A DNA stretch of 64,000 bases, taken from positions 124,001 to 188,000 of the forward strand of contig NZ_JBAPLU010000001.1 in NCBI RefSeq assembly GCF_037083825.1, written 5' to 3'. Made by a program: the position numbers and the translations under genes. Of this stretch, positions 24,470-32,768 are shown one piece after another (the stretch's first letter is position 1; every line of letters begins with the position of its first letter). Source of the stretch: Klenkia sesuvii. Its GTDB lineage: Bacteria; Actinomycetota; Actinomycetes; Mycobacteriales; Geodermatophilaceae. The notes under the pieces were generated by a model that did not search any database, was not told the origin of the DNA, and saw nothing but the letters and a program-made list of their open reading frames with translations.

Positions 24470-24494
24470 CCGAGGAACCAGGAGCACACCAGAC

Positions 24495-25274
24495 ATGGCC
24501 AAGCGCATCGACGTCTCGGACCTGGACATCTTCTACGGCAACTTCAAGGCCGTGGAGGGCGTCAACGTCTCCATCGAGCCGCGCAGCGTCACCGCGCTCA
24601 TCGGTCCCTCGGGCTGCGGCAAGTCGACCTTCCTGCGGTCGCTGAACCGCATGCACGAGGTCATCCCCGGCGCCCGCGTCGAGGGCAAGGTCGTCATCGA
24701 CGGCCAGGACCTCTACGGCTCCGACGTCGACCCGGTCGACGTCCGCCGCCAGATCGGGATGGTCTTCCAGCGGCCCAACCCGTTCCCGACGATGTCGATC
24801 TACGACAACGTCGTCGCCGGGGTCCGGCTCAACAGCAAGAAGATGAACAAGAGCGACCTCGACGACCTGGTCGAGTCCTCGCTCAAGGGCGCGAACCTGT
24901 GGAACGAGGTCAAGGACCGCCTCGACCGGCCCGGGTCGGGTCTGTCCGGTGGCCAGCAGCAGCGCCTCTGCATCGCCCGCGCGATCGCCGTCCAGCCCGA
25001 GGTCCTGCTCATGGACGAGCCCTGCTCGGCCCTGGACCCGATCTCGACCCTGGCGATCGAGGACCTGATGACGGAGCTGAAGGACCGCTTCACCATCGTC
25101 ATCGTCACCCACAACATGCAGCAGGCCGCCCGCGTCAGCGAGCAGACCGGCTTCTTCAACCTCAACGGCGTGGGGCAGCCCGGTCGGCTGATCGAGTTCA
25201 ACCCGACCGAGAAGATCTTCTCCAACCCCGACCAGAAGGCCACCGAGGACTACATCTCCGGCCGCTTCGGCTGA
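24495..25274 (+). CDS. pstB: Phosphate ABC transporter ATPase PstB
   Basis: 259-aa ATPase. Walker A GPSGCGKST (G37-T45), signature LSGGQQQRLCIARAIA, Walker B VLLMDEPCSALDP and switch histidine in VIVTHNMQQAARVSE. AGGAGC upstream of the ATG serves as ribosome site. No phoU follows; a hairpin repeat copy lies directly behind the stop. Confidence 0.97.
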   Translation: MAKRIDVSDLDIFYGNFKAVEGVNVSIEPRSVTALIGPSGCGKSTFLRSLNRMHEVIPGARVEGKVVIDGQDLYGSDVDPVDVRRQIGMVFQRPNPFPTMSIYDNVVAGVRLNSKKMNKSDLDDLVESSLKGANLWNEVKDRLDRPGSGLSGGQQQRLCIARAIAVQPEVLLMDEPCSALDPISTLAIEDLMTELKDRFTIVIVTHNMQQAARVSEQTGFFNLNGVGQPGRLIEFNPTEKIFSNPDQKATEDYISGRFG

Positions 25275-25278
25275 CACA

Positions 25279-25352
25279 GAAGGACCCCCCTCGCCCCCCG
25301 CGACGCGCTCCGCACGCCGCGGGTCCCTGCGAGGGGGCCGTTCCAGTACCTC
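25279..25352 (+). repeat. Hairpin repeat element, copy C
   Basis: Begins four bases after the pstB stop, reading AGAAGGACCCCC... in the direction of pstB. Outer stem CCCCCTCGC/GCGAGGGGG is perfect over 9 bp; the inner 12-bp stem around the loop TCC (GGA on the opposite strand) has two G-U pairs. It would end the pst transcript. Confidence 0.85.
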
Positions 25353-25394
25353 ACCGGCCCCCGTCGACCACCCGGTCGGCGGGGGCTTCGGCGT

Positions 25395-27635
25395 TCAGCC
25401 GCAGGTGACGGTGGGGGCGGGTGCCGGCAGCGCGGTCTCGGGGACGGCGGCCCCCACCGCGACGGGTGCGACGGCGAGGTCGGCGGAGGCGACGACGAGC
25501 TGGACCCCGCCGCCGGTGGCGGTGCTGGGCTCGAGCACCGCGCCGGGCACGGCCGCGGCCACCGTGCGCGCCTGGTCGAGCGCCTCGGGTGCGTACCGGA
25601 CGACGCTGGTGGTGGCGGGGAGCGGCTCCAGGGCCACACCCGGGACGACGAACCCCGCGCCGGCGAGCGCCGCGGCCACGCCGGCGCCCGGGCCGCCGGC
25701 CGGGTCGGTGGCACCGGTGGCGTCGAGCACCTGGACGGTGACCTCGGCGGGGGCGACCACCACGCTGGCCCCGCCCGGCGCCGACCGGTCGTCGGCCTCC
25801 TGGGTGGTCTGCCCCTCGGCGGGGGCGGGCAGCTCGCCGGTGGAGATCAGGGACTCGAACAGGGTGCGGGTCGCGGCGCCGTCCACCAGGGCCTGCGCGA
25901 CGGTCTGCCCCGCGGGCACGTAGCCGACCCGGGCGAGCGGGAGCGAGGTGCGCGCCAGGCCGCCGTCGGGGAGGCCGCGCAGGGTCTCCTCCAACGACCG
26001 GAGGTCACCCAGCGAGGTGCGCTCGTCGACGGTCAGCCGGTGGGCGGCGTCGAGGAGCACCGAGGTGGCCCGCACCGGGTTGACCAGCAGCCCCAGGTCG
26101 GCGGTGGGCAGGGCGTCGGTCGGGCAGGAGGCCGGCACCGCACCGTCGCGCGCCCCGTCCCCGGGCAGGTCGACGGAGAGGAAGTGGTCGACCCGCAGCC
26201 CGGTGAGCTGCTGGACGGCACGCACCAGGCACGAGGGCCCGCCCGCCCGCAGTGCGTCGGCCACCGGCTCGGTCACCGGCGCCCGCAGCTCGCCGTCGGC
26301 GGCCCGGCACTCGGGGGTGTCCACCTGGACGGCGGCGGGGACGTCGACCAGCACGGCGGTCCGCCCGCCGTCGGCCAGCCGCAGGAGGCTCGGGGTGACC
26401 GTGCCGTCACCGGCGCCGACCACGAGCCAGGTGGTGGAGCCCTGCTGCAGCTGCGGCGCCAGGACCTCCGGCGCCCGCGGGGACAGCGCGGCCACGCGGT
26501 CCATGGACCGGTCGGCGTAGAAGTAGAGCCCGACGTAGAACCCGCCCACCAGGCCGACCAGCACCCCCAGCACCACGACCACCCGCACCAACCGGCGGGC
26601 CAGCGGCCCCATCGGCGCCCGAGGGGTCGGCGCGGCGACCGGGACGTCGCGACCGGGGATGGGCGGCAGCGGGGCGGCCGACCGGGTGCCCGGCAGCGGC
26701 GGCACGGGCGCGGAGTGCCGCATGGCTCGATCGGCACCCGGCAACGGCGGGACCGGGGCGGAGTGCCGCTGCCCGCGCTCGGCGGCGCCCCCCCGGGTGG
26801 GTGCCGACCCGACGCCGGCCGACGGCGCGGCGGACGCCGAGCCGGCCGGGGGCTGGGGAGCGGACGGGACCGGGCGCGGGACGGCGGCAGCTGGGCGGGC
26901 CGGCACGGGGCCGGAGCGGGCGCCGGCACCACGGCCCGGGCTGGCCGCGGGCGGCGATGCGGGCTGCGATGCGGGCAGCGATGCGGGCGGGGGTCCGGGC
27001 ACCGGGGGCAGCGTGGGGCGGGGCCCCCCCGTCTGCGCGGGCAGGGAGCTCGTGACCGGCGCCCGGACGATGCCCGACGCCGGGAGCTCGCTGGTCCCCG
27101 GTGGGGTCACCGCGCCGCCCGACGGCTGGCCGGGCGCCGGGCCAGCGGGCGCCGGGCCAGCGGGCGCCGGGCCAGCGGGCACCGGGCCGGCGGGTGCTGG
27201 TGCAGCGGGTGCGACGGCCGGGGGGACAGCGGGGGGGACAGCCGAGGGACCGGCCGCCGGCGGGGCCGGGGGCAGCGGGAGCCGCTGGACGGGCTCGGCG
27301 GGCTCGACGGCCTCCCCGGCCTCGACGACCCCGTCCCCGGACGGGCGGGACGGCGGCGGCGGGGCACTGGGCCGCGGGGGCGGCGGCGGGGTGGTCGTGC
27401 TGGGCCGGGGGGCCGAGGACCAGGGACGGGACGGCGGCGCGGTCACCGCGGCCCGGCGGTCGGCACGCCGTCGACCGGGCGCGGCGGTGGTGCCGCGCGA
27501 GCGGGCCAGCAGCGCCTCGACGGTCAGCTGCGCGTCGGTGGTGGCGCCGTGCGCGCGTCCGGGCACCGCCGTGCCGGGCGCCGCAGCGCCGTCGGGTCCC
27601 CCGCGCCTGCCGTCGTCCGCCACCGGTGTCCGCAC
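25395..27635 (-). CDS. LytR-CpsA-Psr-like membrane protein with LytR_C domain and long Pro-rich tail
   Basis: 746-aa protein in four parts: a ~340-residue cytoplasmic N-terminal region rich in Pro and Ala with internal repeats (PAPAG units near residues 150-170; RHSAPVPPLPG twice near 300); one membrane helix at about 348-372 (VVVVLGVLVGLVGGFYVGLYF); an external LCP-like domain; and a LytR_C domain from about 631 (VTVQVLDATG). LCP proteins attach glycopolymers to peptidoglycan, but the conserved Arg and Asp motifs of active members are not visible (DVPAAVQVD stands where PRD-type residues belong), so this may be a non-catalytic relative. The GTG at 27635 is tentative. Confidence 0.7.
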   Translation of the reverse strand: MRTPVADDGRRGGPDGAAAPGTAVPGRAHGATTDAQLTVEALLARSRGTTAAPGRRRADRRAAVTAPPSRPWSSAPRPSTTTPPPPPRPSAPPPPSRPSGDGVVEAGEAVEPAEPVQRLPLPPAPPAAGPSAVPPAVPPAVAPAAPAPAGPVPAGPAPAGPAPAGPAPGQPSGGAVTPPGTSELPASGIVRAPVTSSLPAQTGGPRPTLPPVPGPPPASLPASQPASPPAASPGRGAGARSGPVPARPAAAVPRPVPSAPQPPAGSASAAPSAGVGSAPTRGGAAERGQRHSAPVPPLPGADRAMRHSAPVPPLPGTRSAAPLPPIPGRDVPVAAPTPRAPMGPLARRLVRVVVVLGVLVGLVGGFYVGLYFYADRSMDRVAALSPRAPEVLAPQLQQGSTTWLVVGAGDGTVTPSLLRLADGGRTAVLVDVPAAVQVDTPECRAADGELRAPVTEPVADALRAGGPSCLVRAVQQLTGLRVDHFLSVDLPGDGARDGAVPASCPTDALPTADLGLLVNPVRATSVLLDAAHRLTVDERTSLGDLRSLEETLRGLPDGGLARTSLPLARVGYVPAGQTVAQALVDGAATRTLFESLISTGELPAPAEGQTTQEADDRSAPGGASVVVAPAEVTVQVLDATGATDPAGGPGAGVAAALAGAGFVVPGVALEPLPATTSVVRYAPEALDQARTVAAAVPGAVLEPSTATGGGVQLVVASADLAVAPVAVGAAVPETALPAPAPTVTCG
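26930..27200. repeat. Short in-frame tandem repeats in the Pro-rich region
   Basis: A 15-bp unit GCGGGCGCCGGGCCA repeats about four times (27130-27195), coding for PAPAG pentapeptides, and a 12-bp GATGCGGGC-type unit repeats near 26955-26995. Such tracts expand and contract by slippage, so tail length probably varies between strains. Confidence 0.75.
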
Positions 27636-27846
27636 CTCGTCGTCGTGGTCCGCGGCCGGTCGACCCCCCGTCGACGGCGTCCGCCTGCCCCCGCCCCGTG
27701 CGCACGCAGCGTCCGGGCACGACCACGATACGGGGTGAACAACACCGGTGTGGTTCCCACGCCGCGCGGTCGCCTCGTCGACACGGCACCACGTCGACCT
27801 CCGGTCCCGTCGCGCCCGGGGTCGCCGCTGCGTAGCGTCACCCCGC

Positions 27847-28557
27847 GTGAAGCTCCCGCTGCCGGCCCCCGCCGACCTGTTCGCCGCGGCCGAGGGCCTG
27901 CGCGACCTGGTCACCGAGTCGCTGGCCCTGGTGCCGCGGGTGGTCACCGCCGTGGGGCAGGTCGAGCTGCTGCTGGACCGGGTTTCGGTCCTGCTGGCCC
28001 GGGTCGAGGCCGTGGTCGACCGGGCCGAGGACGCCGTCGCCGCCGTCGACGGCGCCCGGGCCCGGGCCGACGTCGCGATCCGCGGCGTCGAGAGCACCCG
28101 CGCCGCGGCCGACACCGCCATCTCGGCGGTGGAGGGCACCCGCCGGGCCGCCGACGCGGTGGTCGGCGAGGCCCGGGGGACCCGGGCACGCGCCGACGAG
28201 CTGGTCGCCGGGGCGGGTGGGCTGCTCGAGCGCACCTCGCCGTTGGTCGCGGCCTACGAGCCGGCGCTGACGCAGCTCGCCCCGCTGCTGCAGCGCTTCG
28301 CCGACGACCTCGACCCGGCCGAGGTCGAGGCGCTCGTGCGGCTGGTCGACCGCTTGCCCGCGCTGGTGGACCACCTCGACGACGACGTGCTGCCGGTGCT
28401 TGCCTCGCTCGACCACCTCGCCCCCGACGTGCACGCCCTGCTGGACACCGTGCAGGACCTCCGCGAGCTGGCCAAGGGGTTCCCCGGATCGAAGCTGTTC
28501 CGCCGCCGCGGGGCGGAGGAGATCGCCGAGGAGGAGGCCGAGCAGCGCCGCGGGTGA
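27847..28557 (+). CDS. Ala/Arg-rich amphipathic helical protein
   Basis: 236-aa protein, no family named with confidence. Almost wholly helical, with an 11/7-residue periodicity (VEAVVDRAEDAVAAVDGARARADVAI is one stretch in part) like apolipoprotein or coiled-coil surface-binding proteins, and a conserved-looking end GFPGSKLFRRRG followed by an acidic tail. No membrane segment. The GTG at 27847 has TAGCGT eight bases upstream, consistent with a leaderless mRNA. Divergent from the LCP-like gene. Confidence 0.75.
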   Translation: MKLPLPAPADLFAAAEGLRDLVTESLALVPRVVTAVGQVELLLDRVSVLLARVEAVVDRAEDAVAAVDGARARADVAIRGVESTRAAADTAISAVEGTRRAADAVVGEARGTRARADELVAGAGGLLERTSPLVAAYEPALTQLAPLLQRFADDLDPAEVEALVRLVDRLPALVDHLDDDVLPVLASLDHLAPDVHALLDTVQDLRELAKGFPGSKLFRRRGAEEIAEEEAEQRRG

Positions 28558-28573
28558 CGGCGCTGCCCGGGGC

Positions 28574-28993
28574 TCAGCCCTCGGTCCCGTGCCCGAGGGC
28601 GCGCACGACCTCGCCGACGGTGCGGTAGCTCTCCCCCGCCGGCAGGCGAGCCAGTTCGTCGGCCACGGCGTCGGGGGCCCGGTGGTCGCGGGCGGCCTCC
28701 ACCAGGTCGGCCCCGGTCGAGGGGAAGTCGGCGCGGTCCAGCCAGCGGGCCAGCTCCGTCCGCAGCTGGACGGTCGCTGCGTCGATGCCGACCGGCGTGC
28801 CCCCGGTCAGCGTGCTGTCCGGGGCGAGGTCGACGTCGGGCTGGTCCTCACCGCTGGGCTGCACCTCGCGCGACTCGTGGGCCCGCCCCTCGCGGCCCGA
28901 GCGCGTGATGCCCTCGGTCTCGGCAGCCAGCACGTCGTCGACGCGGGCACCGTGTGTCCCGGTCTCCTGCCGGCCGTCGCCCGGGGTGGTCAC
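28574..28993 (-). CDS. DUF2795 protein
   Basis: 139-aa protein with a disordered, acidic N-terminal 70 residues and a C-terminal DUF2795 domain (LARWLDRADFPSTGADLVEA...LARLPAGESYRTVGEVVRAL). Function unknown; the fold is a small helical unit common in actinobacteria. Its GTG overlaps the stop of the tudor-like gene upstream (GTGA), so the pair is cotranslated. Confidence 0.8.
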   Translation of the reverse strand: MTTPGDGRQETGTHGARVDDVLAAETEGITRSGREGRAHESREVQPSGEDQPDVDLAPDSTLTGGTPVGIDAATVQLRTELARWLDRADFPSTGADLVEAARDHRAPDAVADELARLPAGESYRTVGEVVRALGHGTEG

Positions 28994-29199
28994 TGCTTCT
29001 CCAGGGCGTCGGGCTTGTGCACGGCCTTCTTGCCCGACTTGTCGCTCTCCACCTCGTACTGGGGGTCGTCGTCGCTGGCCTTCACGGTGCGCCCGGCAGC
29101 CTTCGTGTCATCGGTGATCTTGCGGGTGACGGTGCCCTCGGTCTCGGTGCCGTGGGTCTTCCAGGTGACGTCGTCACCCTTCTTCAGGTCGTCGCTCAT
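28990..29199 (-). CDS. Tudor-like (DUF2945/HVA1) small protein
   Basis: 69-aa highly charged protein: KKGDDVTWKTHGTETEGTV and the KASDDDPQYEVESDKSGKKAVHKPDAL end fit the 'hypervirulence-associated TUDOR' family. Role unknown; family members are often stress-induced. GGAGGA lies five bases before the ATG at 29199. Confidence 0.88.
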   Translation of the reverse strand: MSDDLKKGDDVTWKTHGTETEGTVTRKITDDTKAAGRTVKASDDDPQYEVESDKSGKKAVHKPDALEKQ

Positions 29200-29583
29200 C
29201 GGTCCTCCTCGGGTCGGACCCCGAGCCTGCCCACCACGCTGCGCCCGCACACCTCCCGCGGCGCGGACCTGCGGAAGCGGCGGTGTCACCCGCCCGGGTG
29301 AGGTCGGTGGCCGAACCACTCCCGGCGACCTCGGTGCACACGTAGCGTGGTCACCAGGTCGGCAGGGCGGCCGTCGGGGCAGGTACCGGCGTCGCGCCCC
29401 TCACCCTCGGTGAGCCCGGCCCCGCGATCGCCGACCCGGTCGTCCCCTCCCCCGGGACCGGCCGGGTCGGCCCGCGCACAGACCGGCGTCCCCGTCCCGG
29501 TCCGCCCGTCCCGGTACGCCTGCCCCGGAACGCCCGCCCGGTGACCGGGCCCGGGCCTCCCCCGGTCTTTAGGCTTGGCGGCC
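29200..29583. other. Intergenic region, divergent promoters
   Basis: 384 bp between the divergent tudor-like and siderophore-interacting genes. A TAGGCT box near 29570 fits a leaderless start for the latter. No further gene or repeat that I can support. Confidence 0.55.
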
Positions 29584-30366
29584 GTGACCGCGCCCCCCTC
29601 CCGCCCCGTCGACCTCCTCACCGTCGTGTCGGCCCGGGCGGTCACCCCCGCGGTCCGCCGGGTCACCCTGCAGGGCGCGCCCGAGGTGGTGGCCGCCGCC
29701 GAGCCCACGCTCGCGCTGCTGGTGCCGCGCGTCGGCGACCCCGCACCGCGCTGGCCCGACGTCGCCCGCGACGGGCGCATCGTGTGGCCCCAGGGCAGCC
29801 ACGGCATCAGCCTGCGCAGCTACACCGCCCGCCGGCAGGACCCCGCCACCGGGGAGCTGGACGTCGACTTCGTGCTGCACGGCGACGGCCCGGCGGCGGC
29901 CTGGGCCGCGGCCGCCGGGCCCGGTGCCCTGCTCGGCGTGGCGAGCACCGCACCCCTGGGCCTGCGCGAGGAGATCGCCGCGGGGTGGCTGCTGCTCGCC
30001 GGTGACGAGACGGCGATCCCGGCGATCGCGCGCATCCTGGCCGCGGCCGACCCCGCCACCCGCGGGCTGGCCCTGCTGGAGGTGGCCGGGCCCGCCGAGG
30101 AGCAGGCCGTGCCCGCCCCGGCCGGGGTGGAGGTCCGCTGGCTGCACCGCGGCACCGCCGAACCCGGCCTCACCTCGCCGCTGGCCGACGCCGTCACCGC
30201 GCTCGACCCCCCGGACGCCGAGGACGTCTTCGCCTGGGTCGCTGCGGAGTCCGCCGCCGTCCGCACCATCCGTGCCGACCTGCGCAGCCGCTGGGGCCTG
30301 GGCCGGTCGGGCCACCACGCCATCGGCTACTGGCGGCGTGGTCGGGCGATGTCACCGGCGGGCTGA
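29584..30366 (+). CDS. Siderophore-interacting protein (FAD-linked ferric reductase)
   Basis: 260-aa cytoplasmic flavoprotein that reduces ferric siderophores. FAD-binding RSYTARR motif near residue 80, the second-domain motif LLAGDETAIPAIARIL, and the C-terminal signature AAESAAVRTIRADL...HHAIGYWRRG are all present. The GTG at 29584 follows the TAGGCT box by 8 bases, so it is probably leaderless. Iron control is expected from the family but no obvious operator was recognised. Confidence 0.92.
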   Translation: MTAPPSRPVDLLTVVSARAVTPAVRRVTLQGAPEVVAAAEPTLALLVPRVGDPAPRWPDVARDGRIVWPQGSHGISLRSYTARRQDPATGELDVDFVLHGDGPAAAWAAAAGPGALLGVASTAPLGLREEIAAGWLLLAGDETAIPAIARILAAADPATRGLALLEVAGPAEEQAVPAPAGVEVRWLHRGTAEPGLTSPLADAVTALDPPDAEDVFAWVAAESAAVRTIRADLRSRWGLGRSGHHAIGYWRRGRAMSPAG

Positions 30367-30475
30367 CCACCGGGTTCGCAGCATCCTCACAGGTAGTGTC
30401 CAGACCCGACCCAGCGCCGACCAGCATGCTCTGCCCATGACGACGACGGCGCCTGAGCGGTCCCCGGGAGGACAC

Positions 30476-31198
30476 ATGTCGGCCAGCGCGGGGCAGCGAG
30501 CGCCCGAGGCACGCCTGCTGGTGGTCGACGACGAGCCCAACATCCGCGAGCTGCTGTCGGCCAGCCTGCGCTACGCCGGGTTCGAGGTGGCCACCGCGGC
30601 CGACGGCCAGCAGGCCCTCGCCGCCGCCGCGCAGTTCCGCCCCGACCTGCTCGTGCTCGACGTGATGATGCCCGGCCTCGACGGGTTCGGCGTCGTCCGG
30701 CGGTTGCGCCAGAACGGCACCCACACCCCGGTCCTTTTCCTCACCGCCCGCGACGCCGCCGAGGACAAGGTCTCGGGCCTCACCCTCGGCGGCGACGACT
30801 ACGTCACCAAGCCCTTCAGCCTCGACGAGGTGCTGGCCCGCATCCGCGCGGTGCTGCGCCGCACCCAGGGCACGCGGAAGGTCGAGGAGGCCCCGCGGCT
30901 GGTGTTCGCCGACATCGAGCTCGACGAGGAGTCCCACGAGGTGCTCAAGGCCGGCGAGCTGATCAGCCTGTCGCCGACCGAGTTCAAGCTGCTGCGCTAC
31001 CTGATGAGCAACCCCGGTCGGGTGCTGTCGAAGGCGCAGATCCTCGACCACGTGTGGAACTACGACTTCAACGGCGAGGCCAACGTCGTCGAGTCCTACA
31101 TCTCCTACCTGCGCCGCAAGGTCGACACCACCGAGCCCCGCTTGCTGCACACCCTGCGCGGCGTCGGCTACTCGCTCCGGCTGCCCCGCGGGAGCTGA
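30476..31198 (+). CDS. phoP: Response regulator, PhoP-type
   Basis: 240-aa OmpR-family activator, strongly similar over its length to M. tuberculosis PhoP as I remember it (LLVLDVMMPGLDGFGVVRRL, GDDYVTKPFS, LVFADIELDEESHEVLKAGE, NVVESYISYLRRKVDT, RLLHTLRGVGYSLR). Phosphoacceptor D62; acidic pocket D18-D19; conserved Lys in YVTKPF. Start ATG 30476 with GGGAGG five bases upstream, preferred over an ATG at 30437 lacking a ribosome site. The M. tuberculosis PhoPR system governs lipids and pH response rather than phosphate, so the nearby pst genes are not an obvious target. Confidence 0.9.
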   Translation: MSASAGQRAPEARLLVVDDEPNIRELLSASLRYAGFEVATAADGQQALAAAAQFRPDLLVLDVMMPGLDGFGVVRRLRQNGTHTPVLFLTARDAAEDKVSGLTLGGDDYVTKPFSLDEVLARIRAVLRRTQGTRKVEEAPRLVFADIELDEESHEVLKAGELISLSPTEFKLLRYLMSNPGRVLSKAQILDHVWNYDFNGEANVVESYISYLRRKVDTTEPRLLHTLRGVGYSLRLPRGS

Positions 31199-31308
31199 CG
31201 ATCAGCGCGCCGAGCAGCACGGGCACGAGCACGACCGTCGAGACGGGCGGGGAGGACACCTCCCCGCCCGTCGGTCCGTCTCGGCCACCGCGCGGACCGC
31301 ACCCCCGG

Positions 31309-32745
31309 GTGCCCCTGCGGCTGCGCCTGGTGGCCCTGCTGGTGGTGCTCCTTGCCGTGGCCCTGGCGGTCACCGGGTACGTGGCCACCTCGCAGCTGCG
31401 CCAGTACCTCGTCGGACAGCAGCAGACTCAGCTGCAAGAGCAGGTGCGATCCCTCAGCGAGCGCATCCCCGACACCATCGCGCTCTGCAACAGCAGCAAC
31501 CGCTACCCGGGCCCCACCCTCATCGCCTGCGCGAACGACTCCACCGTCGCGATCGTCCAGGGCGGGGGGAGCGACGCCAGGTCCCTGCCCGACGTCTCGG
31601 CGATCACGCCGTCCACCATCCAGTCCTACGACGACGAACCCTTCACGCTTCCGTCCGGAGACGGAACGACCACGTGGTTGCTGATCTCGAACAGCCTGAC
31701 CGCCACCACGGTCATCACCGTCGGCATCGATCTGTCCGACGACCAGCGCATCCTGGCGCGCCTCATCATCGTGCAGCTGGTCGTCGGTGCCGTGGTGCTG
31801 GTGCTGCTCGGTGTCGCCGGCTACGTGCTGGTCCGCACCTCGCTGCGACCACTGGTCGAGGTGGAGCACACCGCCGCTGCGATCGCCGGCGGTGATCTGT
31901 CGCGCCGGGTACCGGAGGGCGACGAGCGCACCGAGGTGGGCCGGCTCGGCCGCGCGCTCAACGGCATGCTGGCCCGCATCGAGGGTGCCTTCCAGGCGCA
32001 GGCCGCCAGCGAGGAGCAGGCCCGCGCCAGCGAGGGGCGCATGCGCCGCTTCGTCGCCGACGCCAGCCACGAGCTGCGCACCCCGCTCACCTCCATCCGC
32101 GGGTTCGCCGAGCTGTACCGGCAGGGCGCCTTCCGCGGCGACGACGCCGAGACCCAGCGGATGATGGGTCGCATCGAGGGCGAGGCCGCGCGCATGGGCG
32201 CCCTGGTCGAGGACCTGCTGCAGCTGGCCCGGCTCGACCAGCACCGGCCCGTCGCCGCGCTCCCCGTCGACCTGGGCGAGGTCGCCGGCGACGCCGTCCA
32301 CGACGCCCGGGCCGTGCAGCCCGACCGGCCGGTGCGGCTGGAGCTGGCCGAGTCCCTCACCGACGTCCCGGTCGTGCTGGGCGACGAGGGCCGGTTGCGC
32401 CAGGTCGTCGCCAACCTGGTCACCAACGCGCTGACCCACACCCCGCCCGGCACCCCGGTGACCGTGCGGCTGTCCGAGGAGCCCGGCGACCCCGACGCCG
32501 TCGTCGTGGAGGTCGCCGACGAAGGGCCGGGCCTGGCCCCGGAGGACGCCGCGCGGGTCTTCGAGCGGTTCTACCGGGCCGACGCCTCGCGCACGCGCGA
32601 CGCCGGCGGCAGCGGCCTGGGGCTGTCCATCGTGTCCTCGCTGGTGGCCGCGCACGGCGGGACGACGACGCTGCGCACCGCCCCCGGCCAGGGCGCCACC
32701 TTCGCCGTCCGGCTGCCCCGGTCGGGTCCGGCCGGTCAGGGCTGA
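31309..32745 (+). CDS. phoR: Sensor histidine kinase, PhoR-type
   Basis: 478-aa (minimum) membrane kinase partnering PhoP. Two membrane helices (LVALLVVLLAVALAVTGYVA and IVQLVVGAVVLVLLGVAGYV) enclose an external sensor domain of about 140 residues that contains two cysteines. Then HAMP, the phospho-His box ADASHELRTPLTSIRGFAEL, N box NLVTNALTHTP, G1 VADEGPGLAPED and G2 GGSGLGLSIV. No ATG, GTG or TTG exists in frame between the phoP stop and the GTG at 31309; if the cytoplasmic tail starts earlier, a CTG at 31194 overlapping the phoP stop (after GGGAG) would be needed. Confidence 0.88.
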   Translation: MPLRLRLVALLVVLLAVALAVTGYVATSQLRQYLVGQQQTQLQEQVRSLSERIPDTIALCNSSNRYPGPTLIACANDSTVAIVQGGGSDARSLPDVSAITPSTIQSYDDEPFTLPSGDGTTTWLLISNSLTATTVITVGIDLSDDQRILARLIIVQLVVGAVVLVLLGVAGYVLVRTSLRPLVEVEHTAAAIAGGDLSRRVPEGDERTEVGRLGRALNGMLARIEGAFQAQAASEEQARASEGRMRRFVADASHELRTPLTSIRGFAELYRQGAFRGDDAETQRMMGRIEGEAARMGALVEDLLQLARLDQHRPVAALPVDLGEVAGDAVHDARAVQPDRPVRLELAESLTDVPVVLGDEGRLRQVVANLVTNALTHTPPGTPVTVRLSEEPGDPDAVVVEVADEGPGLAPEDAARVFERFYRADASRTRDAGGSGLGLSIVSSLVAAHGGTTTLRTAPGQGATFAVRLPRSGPAGQG

Positions 32746-32768
32746 CCGCCGGGTGTGAGACTCGCGGG

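Noticed and set aside
30437..30475. Upstream ATG for phoP
   Set aside because: No ribosome site, whereas the ATG at 30476 has GGGAGG at good spacing and matches family length.
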